A stretch of 40,106 nt of DNA from DATBFG01 sp036558645 (lineage in GTDB: Bacteria > Acidobacteriota > Terriglobia > Terriglobales > Acidobacteriaceae), in contig DATBFG010000093.1 of assembly GCA_036558645.1 (NCBI GenBank), positions 1 to 40,106 on the forward strand. Direction: 5' to 3'. The notes under the pieces were generated by a model. It had not been told where the DNA came from. It saw only the letters and a list, made by a program, of their open reading frames with translations, and searched no databases. Position numbers and translations under genes: made by a program. This document shows, piece by piece, positions 24,935 to 31,150 of the stretch (position 1 is its first letter; every line of letters begins with the position of its first letter).

Positions 24935-26248
24935 TCACTCGTAGCGCAGGCTCTCGACGGGGTCGAGTTTTGCAGCGCGGGTCGCAGGCACGGTTCCGAA
25001 GATAACCCCTACCAGAGAGGACACCAGGATGGCCACAATAGCCGATAGGCCTGAGACCGGGATCCGGTACTCCGTAAGGAAGCGCACGGAGAAGGGCAAT
25101 GCCAGGCCGATCACGATTCCGATCACTCCACCTATGAGCGAAATCAGCATGGCCTCTGACAAGAACTGGAAGCGAATCTCGCGGCTGGTGGCACCAATTG
25201 CCTTTCGGATACCAATCTCGCGAATCCGAGCGCTGACTGTGGCCAACATGATGTTCATGATGCCGATGCCGCTGACGAGCAGGGTTACGGTCGCCACCAG
25301 CAAGAGCACCATGGTCAAGGCATTGGCCGTCTTTTCCGCTACGGCTACAAGTTGTGTCAGATTGTCAACGTTATAAACCGACTCGGGACGATGACGGCCC
25401 TGGATGACCCGTTTGATTTGCGCCGTGACGGGGATCACCATCTCAGAATCAGAGACAGAAAAGTAGATCTGCTTCACCGTTGGGGTGTCAGTGAAATAGC
25501 GGCTCACTGTGTACGGGATCACCATGGTGTTGGTGATGACTTCGGATTGGCCGAAGGTATCCACGCGTTCCTTAAAGGTGCCAACCACGGTGAACGGCAG
25601 ACCACTTAGCTTGATGACCTTTCCGACCGCCGCATCGGGCGAGCCGTAAAGCTCGATCGCGAGCTTCTCAGTGACGACTCCGACTTTGTTGCGCATCAAT
25701 TCGTCTTGTTTATCGAAGAACCTTCCCGAAACCACGACCAGGTTGCGGACCACTCGATAATCTGGATACACGCCCAGGATCCGGAGATCCCGTTCCCTAC
25801 CGTTTCCTACGGGTACGCGATCGTCCAGAGGAATAACAGGGGAAGCAGCAACGATTCCAGGCACCTCCTGCAGCACCGCCTGCATGTCGTCAATCGTTAG
25901 CTGGTCGGGGGTTACGGTCGTGATGCGCTGTGCGCCACCCTCATACTCGGCATAGATCAGATTCGCTCCGATCGCCTGAATTTGATTCAGCACGTACTGC
26001 TTTCCCGTAAGTCCAATGGTTACGACCAAAATGAGGGATGCTGTACCGATCACCATGCCCAGAGCCGTCAGGGCAAACCTCACCTTGTTGCTCATGAATG
26101 TTTCGTAAGCAAAGCTGAGAATTTCCCCGAAGCACAACTTGGGTTTCGCGGGATTGGTAGTTGGCGAGCACAGGAGACGACTGACTGCCGACACCGGGGC
26201 CGGAGTCCCGGTATCCGGACGAGTCGGTGGGGCCGTAGTCGTCGCCAT
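24935..26248 (-). CDS. ABC transporter permease, MacB/FtsX type
   Basis: A 437-residue permease with the MacB layout. A cytoplasmic N-terminal extension leads into the first membrane helix (about 57-80). A large periplasmic MacB-PCD domain follows (about 82-300), then three FtsX helices (about 313-335, 360-390 and 400-425), with the coupling segment SARIREIGIRKAIGATSREI and the C-terminal PATRAAKLDPVESLRYE. These permeases transport no common substrate; many transmit mechanical force for efflux of macrolides, lipoproteins or signals. No ATPase gene lies next to it, so a partner must be supplied from elsewhere. The N-terminus is Pro/Thr-rich (ATTTAPPTRPDTG), longer than usual; start ATG 26248 has AGGA close by. 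Confidence 0.9.
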   Translation of the reverse strand: MATTTAPPTRPDTGTPAPVSAVSRLLCSPTTNPAKPKLCFGEILSFAYETFMSNKVRFALTALGMVIGTASLILVVTIGLTGKQYVLNQIQAIGANLIYAEYEGGAQRITTVTPDQLTIDDMQAVLQEVPGIVAASPVIPLDDRVPVGNGRERDLRILGVYPDYRVVRNLVVVSGRFFDKQDELMRNKVGVVTEKLAIELYGSPDAAVGKVIKLSGLPFTVVGTFKERVDTFGQSEVITNTMVIPYTVSRYFTDTPTVKQIYFSVSDSEMVIPVTAQIKRVIQGRHRPESVYNVDNLTQLVAVAEKTANALTMVLLLVATVTLLVSGIGIMNIMLATVSARIREIGIRKAIGATSREIRFQFLSEAMLISLIGGVIGIVIGLALPFSVRFLTEYRIPVSGLSAIVAILVSSLVGVIFGTVPATRAAKLDPVESLRYE

Positions 26249-26400
26249 TCCTGTTAGATGCTACGCGCTGGCGGCAAGAGGCGCAATTAGAAGGGGATGA
26301 CACTGGCCGACAGTGCGGAAGGTTTAGCGCAACATGCTTGCGGCCCGACCCCGGCCAGGTACCGGGGCCGAGCCGTCTTCCAGCCTGCGATTTACCCCGA

Positions 26401-26441
26401 GATGTTGCCACCCAAGGAGGAGTAACCCGGTGGCGGACATC
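26401..26441 (+). promoter_or_regulatory. Hairpin with SD-like sequence in its loop, upstream of sigma factor gene
   Basis: Arms GATGT-T-GCCACC (26401-26412) and GGTGGC-GG-ACATC (26429-26441) form a two-part stem (6 + 5 bp with a small internal loop). The 16-base loop displays AAGGAGG (26414-26420), and a GTG in frame with a short open frame is in the 3' arm. This could hold a leader peptide or a regulatory RNA ahead of the sigma factor at 26528. Confidence 0.35.
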
Positions 26442-26527
26442 CCTTCCGCTTCTCTCTCTGATATTGGAACGGCAAAAATGTGTCTTCTTGCATCCGAAAT
26501 GTTGATAGCATCCAGACAAGCCCTGAC

Positions 26528-27448
26528 ATGCTGCCCAGCACGCAATCCGAAGGAAACATCCCTGTCGAATTCGAACTTCTGATTGCGGAGCTCTACGCAA
26601 GAACCGCCGGTGAACAGTACGGTATTCGTCCCGCCGATTTCGGCGAAATTCTTCAACAGGTCCGGCAGAAATACCTTCCACCCGATGCGACCTCGAGTGC
26701 GATACGCGAACTTCTGGTCGCGCTCAAAGTAGAAGACCTTATTCTTGCCCGCGCCTGCGCCGCAGGGCACGAACATGCCTGGGAAGTATTCATGCTGCGC
26801 TACCGCGAGAAGCTCTACGATTTCGCGGGGTTCATTACCAAGGAGAGCTCTTCTGCGCGGGATTTAGCCGATTCCCTTTATGCAGACCTGTACGGCACGA
26901 CTGGCAGAGATGGCCAGCGAACCTCAAAGTTGAGCTCGTATACGGGACGAGGATCTCTCGAAGGCTGGTTGCGCACTGTCCTGGCGCAGGAGCATGTAAA
27001 TCGTTACCGCCGACAGCGTCGTTTGGTAAGTCTCGATGGAGAGGTGGAAGAGGGTGTTCAGTTCGCGGTAACCGAAGCGGTCTCTAGTCCGCCAGTCGAC
27101 CCCAGGGTTGAATCAGCAGTGGATTTCGTGTTGGGTGAGCTGCAACCAGAGGACCGGTTCGTCCTAGCCTGCTATTTCCTGGACGGCAGCACTCTGGCGG
27201 AGATTGGGCGTATTCTTGGAGTACACGAGTCGACTGTCAGCCGGAAGCTGGACAAGGTGGTTAAGTTATTGCGAAAGAATGTCTTAGCTGCTCTGGTTCG
27301 CTCAGGCATGAGCCGGCGTCAGGCGCAGGAGGCTCTTGAAGTTGACGTTCGTGACTTATCGGTGAATATCCGTTCTCGATTAGCGCAAGGAGGAGACCTT
27401 GGCGCGTTCTCAGGGAAGAAGAGTCCCCTAGGGAAGGGGCCCGCTTAA
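26528..27448 (+). CDS. Sigma-70 family (ECF-type) RNA polymerase sigma factor
   Basis: A 306-residue sigma factor with an N-terminal extension of about 75 residues, an ECF-like region 2 (VFMLRYREKLYDFAGF, then SSYTGRGSLEGWLRTVLAQEHVNRYRRQRR) and region 4 with the helix-turn-helix LAEIGRILGVHESTVSRKLDKVVK. The C-terminal tail of about 60 residues is longer than in ordinary ECF proteins. The adjacent downstream gene encodes its likely anti-sigma factor, and only 3 bases separate the two. The ATG at 26528 is selected; upstream codons to 26480 look non-coding. SD is weak. Confidence 0.82.
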   Translation: MLPSTQSEGNIPVEFELLIAELYARTAGEQYGIRPADFGEILQQVRQKYLPPDATSSAIRELLVALKVEDLILARACAAGHEHAWEVFMLRYREKLYDFAGFITKESSSARDLADSLYADLYGTTGRDGQRTSKLSSYTGRGSLEGWLRTVLAQEHVNRYRRQRRLVSLDGEVEEGVQFAVTEAVSSPPVDPRVESAVDFVLGELQPEDRFVLACYFLDGSTLAEIGRILGVHESTVSRKLDKVVKLLRKNVLAALVRSGMSRRQAQEALEVDVRDLSVNIRSRLAQGGDLGAFSGKKSPLGKGPA

Positions 27449-27451
27449 CCA

Positions 27452-28621
27452 ATGCCAACACTTCCCAAGATCGTCTATCGGAACCTGCAGAAGCCGGATG
27501 CGACCACACCGCACCCCGATGTGGACGTTCTGACAGCTCTAGCGGAAAATGCGCTCAAAGGCTCAGAGCGCGATCGCGTTCTGCAACACTTGTCGAGTTG
27601 TGCCGACTGTCGCCAGATTATCTCGCTAGCCTTTCCTGAGACAGAAGTCGCGGTTTCCCCAATTGTCGTTCCGGGGAGCACATCTTGGCTACGTTGGCCA
27701 GTGCTTAAGTGGGGTGCGATTGCCGCCTGCGCGTTAACCGTTGGCGCCGCAGTTGTCTTGCATCAAAAAGCGCCGTCGAGAAACGCAGAGATGGCCGTAA
27801 GTATTTCCCCCTCCAGCGATGCAGGTTCGAACGCAGCTTTTACACGTTCCGAGCAGGTGTTGCCGGAACAGAAAATCGAGAAGCGCGTTCCTCAACTAGC
27901 TCTCAACGGCTCATCGAATGCGGTTTCTGCCTCTGATTCCTTGCAAGATGAAAAGGACTTGGCAGCGGTGCGAGATAACGTTCGAAAGCTGAAAGTGGCG
28001 CCCGCAGCTCCGCCCGCTGAGTATGCGAAAGATGACAGCCGGAAAGAGCTTGAGGAATTCCGGCAAGACGGCGAAAAGGAAAGAGATAGCTCTTCATTCT
28101 CCAGCGAAAACAAACAGTCCATGCCAGCGCAAAAGGCAGCCGCAATGGCAGATTCAACAGAGCCCGTACTTGGGAAGGCGAAAGAGCCCCTGCAAAAAAC
28201 TGAGAACGAGACGTCGGGACTTCGCTTTTCATCGAAAGGGTCGCCTGCTCGATTGGATCAGCCAGCCATGGGTAGCCTGATTCTCGCGCCGAGATGGACG
28301 TTATCGTCAGAAGGTGTTCTGATGCGTTCTTTTAATGCAGGCAAGACCTGGGACGCTATCCCCGTCGCCAACAACGTCCAATTCCGAGCGGTGAATGCCG
28401 TTGGCAACGAGATTTGGGTGGGTGGTTCTCAAGGAGTTCTGTATCACTCTTCTGATGCCGGAAACCTGTGGACTCGCGTGACGCCTAGCGCCGAGGGCGT
28501 CGTCCTTAGTTCTGACATCATCGCCATCGAATTCGCCGACACGCTGCACGGTAAGCTCACAACTTCGGATCATTTTGGTTGGACAACTGTCGACGGTGGT
28601 CAGACCTGGACTCGTCAGTAA
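27452..28621 (+). CDS. Anti-sigma factor: zinc finger, one membrane helix, Asp-box C-terminus
   Basis: A 389-residue protein with an N-terminal anti-sigma zinc domain of the H-x3-C-x2-C type (QHLSSCADC, about residues 46-54), one membrane helix (about 80-103), a long charged/Ser-rich periplasmic stalk (about 105-275) and a C-terminal domain of three Asp-box (BNR/YCF48-like) repeats: SFNAGKTW, SSDAGNLW and TVDGGQTW. The Asp-box part looks like part of a beta-propeller, perhaps a sensor that links envelope conditions to release of the sigma factor. Only three blades are present, fewer than a complete propeller. It directly follows the sigma factor gene (3 bases), which strongly supports the pairing. 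Confidence 0.85.
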   Translation: MPTLPKIVYRNLQKPDATTPHPDVDVLTALAENALKGSERDRVLQHLSSCADCRQIISLAFPETEVAVSPIVVPGSTSWLRWPVLKWGAIAACALTVGAAVVLHQKAPSRNAEMAVSISPSSDAGSNAAFTRSEQVLPEQKIEKRVPQLALNGSSNAVSASDSLQDEKDLAAVRDNVRKLKVAPAAPPAEYAKDDSRKELEEFRQDGEKERDSSSFSSENKQSMPAQKAAAMADSTEPVLGKAKEPLQKTENETSGLRFSSKGSPARLDQPAMGSLILAPRWTLSSEGVLMRSFNAGKTWDAIPVANNVQFRAVNAVGNEIWVGGSQGVLYHSSDAGNLWTRVTPSAEGVVLSSDIIAIEFADTLHGKLTTSDHFGWTTVDGGQTWTRQ

Positions 28622-28784
28622 AAGCTCTCCGAGAATTCCATCCCTCTTTCAAATCACCCATCAGATGGTCATCTCCCAACCGCGTTACCAAGGGCACAAC
28701 GTTCAAATGACCTTGCAAATTATGCGGTTACCGAAGTGACGTTTACAGTCCGAGAGGCCCAGCCTAATATCCGAATCGTGGTTT

Positions 28785-28812
28785 GGCAGTTCTGGGGGAG
28801 GGCTGCCGAGGC
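28785..28812 (+). ncRNA. Candidate small-RNA hairpin, GGGGG loop
   Basis: GGCAGTTCT (28785-28793) pairs with AGGGCTGCC (28799-28807) over 9 bp, two of them G-U, with a pentaloop GGGGG. Five bases (GAGGC) then separate it from the strong terminator hairpin. The two hairpins may be the 3' end of the anti-sigma mRNA or a separate non-coding RNA about 160 bases below the stop. No promoter is assigned. Confidence 0.35.
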
Positions 28813-28846
28813 GTCCTGAGCTGAAAAGTTCAGGACGTTTTTTTTT
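28813..28846 (+). terminator. Intrinsic terminator with GAAA tetraloop
   Basis: The 10-bp stem GTCCTGAGCT/AGTTCAGGAC (one G-U pair) is closed by a GAAA (GNRA-type) loop and followed by a single G then nine T (28838-28846). It is the strongest terminator in the window. Confidence 0.92.
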
Positions 28847-29026
28847 CGCCCTTATCACGCAGTTTTCCCAATCGACCAATCCTCAGTACGTTCCGGAGCG
28901 CCTTGCGACTTATTAGGGTAGGCTGCATCCAATACAAGTGCTACGATATTAAGTTCGCTTTCGGCCGGTGCTTCCTCCAAGGACACGCCTGGAATGCGAA
29001 ATGGCTCTCAGGGAGGAGTTAAGAAG

Positions 29027-29359
29027 ATGGCAGGTAACGGCATTGTTGAGGTGAATGACGCGAATTTCGATCAGGACGTCTTAAAGGCGGACCAACCGGT
29101 GCTGGTGGATTTTTGGGCATCCTGGTGTGGGCCGTGCAGGGCAATTGCTCCTATTGTCGATGAACTCGCCAAGGAATACGAAGGCAAGGTGAAAATCGGC
29201 AAGATGGACGTCGATCGAAATAGCGCGACTCCTATGCGCTATGGTGTCCGCGGAATTCCGACTTTGCTGGTATTCAAGGGCGGGCAGGTCAAAGAACAGA
29301 TCGTCGGATACGTTCCTAAAGAGCAGATCCAGAAAGCGCTCGACAAGCACATAGGATAG
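29027..29359 (+). CDS. trxA: Thioredoxin
   Basis: A 110-residue thioredoxin, the general cytoplasmic protein disulfide reductase. The active site WCGPC (33-37) lies in FWASWCGPCRAIAPIVDEL, the buried Asp is in VLVDFW, and the cis-Pro is P78 in RGIPTLLVFK. No signal peptide, so it is cytoplasmic. The ATG 29027 has GGAGG 9 bases upstream and fits the family length; an upstream start at 28994 adds 11 unlikely residues. A terminator follows 23 bases after the stop. Confidence 0.97.
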   Translation: MAGNGIVEVNDANFDQDVLKADQPVLVDFWASWCGPCRAIAPIVDELAKEYEGKVKIGKMDVDRNSATPMRYGVRGIPTLLVFKGGQVKEQIVGYVPKEQIQKALDKHIG

Positions 29360-29382
29360 CTTTGGGTTTAATTATTGTAGAT

Positions 29383-29416
29383 AACGCTCGAGCTGGTCTC
29401 GAGCGTTTCGTCTTTT
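29383..29416 (+). terminator. Intrinsic terminator after trxA
   Basis: The perfect 10-bp stem AACGCTCGAG/CTCGAGCGTT with pentaloop CTGGT is followed by TCGTCTTTT. Confidence 0.85.
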
Positions 29417-29564
29417 AGAGTTTATTCCCACCACAGTTTCCGTAAAATCGCTTACAGCGATCCCACCTCTCTTACCCGTTGAAATTTGAATAAGTTACAG
29501 CAACCACCGTATGGGCACTGGGCCGGTTTGCGTCCTAAGCTCCAAATTGCGGAGGATTGAAACG

Positions 29565-29714
29565 ATGCTTTGGACAGCGTTCGTGATTTTGCTGGTGCTC
29601 TGGCTGCTCGGTTTCAGCCTGCATGTAGCCGGAAGCTTGATCCACATTCTCTTAGTGCTCGCGGTTGTGGTTCTTTTGATCAACCTGCTGACAGGACGCC
29701 GAACGGCGGTCTAG
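29565..29714 (+). CDS. Small membrane protein, lmo0937 family
   Basis: A 49-residue protein, almost all hydrophobic, with two short membrane helices (MLWTAFVILLVLWLLGF, then AGSLIHILLVLAVVVLLINLL) and a basic tail TGRRTAV, as in the small 'lmo0937' proteins that often accompany stress genes. GGAGG lies 9 bases before the ATG. It is followed after 50 bases by a BON-domain lipoprotein gene, the common arrangement for envelope stress pairs; the function is not known. Confidence 0.85.
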   Translation: MLWTAFVILLVLWLLGFSLHVAGSLIHILLVLAVVVLLINLLTGRRTAV

Positions 29715-29764
29715 ATCGGGTTGTGATACCCAACCGCCCAACTTACCCATACAAGGAGCTATTC

Positions 29765-30286
29765 ATGAAATCGTTTGCATTGTCGGTTGCAGTCATTGCG
29801 ATGTTGATTGCCGGAGTGGCTTGTTCCCAACATGCGAAGACTGCCTCGTACAAGGACAGCGTCAAGAATGCATTGGAGCAGGCGGAGTTAAAAGACGTCA
29901 CCGTGAATGAGGATGCTGATAAGAACACCATCACGCTAGGTGGAAGTGTTCACTCCAACGAAGCGAAACAGAAAGCAGGCGAGGTCGCACAAACGGCCGC
30001 TGCAGACCGCGTGATCGTAAATGAAGTCAGTGTCCAGCCGGTCGGAAACGAGTCCGACGCGAAAGCGATCCAATCGAATGTCGATGATGCGATTGAGAAG
30101 AGCTACAAGGCGGGCCTGATCGCTCGTGGCCTTGACAAACAAGGCATTCGATTCGATGCGAAGAATGGAGTCTTAACGCTCAAGGGTCAGGTCAAGGACA
30201 TGGAGCAGCGTCAACTCGCCGAACAGGTCGCGACCAATGTTCCTCAGGTGGGTCAGGTCGTGAACGAGATCCAGGTCAAGCGATGA
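29765..30286 (+). CDS. BON-domain lipoprotein, two BON domains
   Basis: A 173-residue lipoprotein (lipobox AGVAC, C20) with two BON domains (bacterial OsmY and nodulation), residues about 29-100 and 103-173. Each has the beta-alpha pattern with ITLGGSVHSNEAKQKAGEVA and LTLKGQVKDMEQRQLAEQVA. BON domains bind phospholipids and stabilise membranes under osmotic stress. AGGAG is 6 bases before the ATG, which decides the start. It probably shares a transcript with the small membrane protein. A strong hairpin follows. Confidence 0.9.
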   Translation: MKSFALSVAVIAMLIAGVACSQHAKTASYKDSVKNALEQAELKDVTVNEDADKNTITLGGSVHSNEAKQKAGEVAQTAAADRVIVNEVSVQPVGNESDAKAIQSNVDDAIEKSYKAGLIARGLDKQGIRFDAKNGVLTLKGQVKDMEQRQLAEQVATNVPQVGQVVNEIQVKR

Positions 30287-30319
30287 AGTGAAAGCTATAT
30301 AGAGTCTCGAAAACGGGCA

Positions 30320-30361
30320 AAGCAGATGGGACACTGTAAATGAAGCGTGTCCCATCTGCTT
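30320..30361. terminator. Long hairpin between convergent genes
   Basis: A perfect 15-bp stem, AAGCAGATGGGACAC (30320-30334) with GTGTCCCATCTGCTT (30347-30361), has a 12-base loop. It stands between the BON gene and the convergent exported-protein gene. No long T-run follows on either strand, so it may act as a bidirectional weak terminator or a barrier to RNA decay. Confidence 0.7.
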
Positions 30362-30381
30362 CTTATGAAAACCCTAAAGCT

Positions 30382-30798
30382 CTACCGCAAAGCTGCAATT
30401 GAGACATCGTTTGCTGAACTACGCTTCGCCAGCTCGCTCTCCCGGCGGGACTTGGCAAACTCAAGGCCACTTGTGTCGCCGTCGTTCCATACCTGAGACA
30501 GGAAGTAGCTATCGCCATAGCGGTGGAACACCAGCTTTGGCTGGTCGGCAGCTTGCTTCGACTCGCAGCTGTGGCTAATCAGCATGCTCTGCGCGCTGGC
30601 GTCAGCCGCTGTGATGGAGATCGCTTGAGTGCCTAGCGCTCCGGCGCTCTTCACGATGTACTCACCTTTCGGCATGACTTTCTGATTCACGATAAAGTCG
30701 AACGGGACATTAGCCCGCAAGTTGACATCTTGGGCGGCTACCGACACAGTCGCCGTCAGCAGGCCCAGTGCGACGAATCCAAGCAAACGCTTCTTCAT
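30382..30798 (-). CDS. Small exported protein, acidobacterial 'VPFDF' family
   Basis: A 138-residue exported protein. The signal peptide is MKKRLLGFVALGLLTATVSVAA, and the mature start VNLRANVPFDFIVNQKVMPKGEYIVK is a segment I know from many acidobacterial exported proteins of unknown function. The rest is beta-rich, with VFHRYGDSYFLSQVW. The name and function are not established. AAGGAG 6 bases before the ATG fixes the start. A near-consensus sigma-54 promoter is 119-134 bases upstream (30917-30932), and the divergent gene encodes a sigma-54 activator, so expression is probably controlled by it. Confidence 0.82.
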   Translation of the reverse strand: MKKRLLGFVALGLLTATVSVAAQDVNLRANVPFDFIVNQKVMPKGEYIVKSAGALGTQAISITAADASAQSMLISHSCESKQAADQPKLVFHRYGDSYFLSQVWNDGDTSGLEFAKSRRESELAKRSSANDVSIAALR

Positions 30799-31150
30799 AA
30801 TGGCTCCTTTTGTCGGGATGGCAAAAACCGGATTGCACCGGGGTGTTGCGTCAGTCTTTTAAATTCCTATCCCAACAGATAAACGGCTTTGATAACCGTT
30901 CTGCACTCTTGCTATATGCAGCCCGCGTGCCATTCATGAAGGTTGCCACTCGTTTCAGGCTACTTTCCTGCAAGCTAGTGATGAATCGTGACTTGGAAAT
31001 GTACGCATCGCAGCTGAATCCGCCGGCATCTTCTACTAAGACTCAGTTTCTTAACCCGGCTGTTAATTGCATTCTCCGTACGGTTAATTTTACGAGTCGC
31101 AGATAAACAAACTGCAGTTGTGCTAGAACCAACCAGAGTGGGTGGATCTG
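30799..31150. other. Divergent regulatory region between exported-protein and activator genes
   Basis: 352 bases without a gene. It holds the sigma-54 promoter (30917-30932) and, about 120 bases further from the exported-protein gene, an inverted repeat TTAAC-N6-GTTAA (31051-31066), followed by another GTTAA (31083-31087), candidates for an upstream activator site. An open frame at 30810-31106 has no coding character. Confidence 0.55.
30917..30932 (-). promoter_or_regulatory. Sigma-54 (-24/-12) promoter of the exported-protein gene
   Basis: Read on the minus strand, the element is TGGCACG-CGGG-CTGCA. It has GG and GC at the required 10-base spacing and matches the consensus TGGCACG-N4-TTGCA except for C in place of the first T of TTGC. 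The predicted start lies near 30906, giving a leader of about 108 bases to the ATG at 30798. Confidence 0.65.

Larger units (their letters stand above)
28622..29026. other. 405-base gap between the anti-sigma and thioredoxin genes
   Basis: It holds a pair of hairpins ending in a T-run (28785-28846, listed separately) and a thioredoxin upstream region of about 180 bases with no convincing -35/-10 pair. TACGAT (near 28946) is a possible -10. No gene-like open frame is present. Confidence 0.5.

Noticed and set aside
25941..26681. 246-codon minus-strand frame across the permease and sigma factor genes
   Set aside because: It runs out of frame through the N-terminal half of the permease gene and antisense to the sigma gene; its Arg/Ser/Cys-rich product is a shadow.
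30320..30361. 15-bp hairpin considered as an attachment or repeat element
   Set aside because: It occurs once in the window and sits between convergent gene ends, so a terminator or decay-barrier role is simpler.
30810..31106. Open frame of 98 codons in the divergent regulatory region
   Set aside because: No SD, no domain-like pattern, and the region carries promoter elements; composition is not coding-like.
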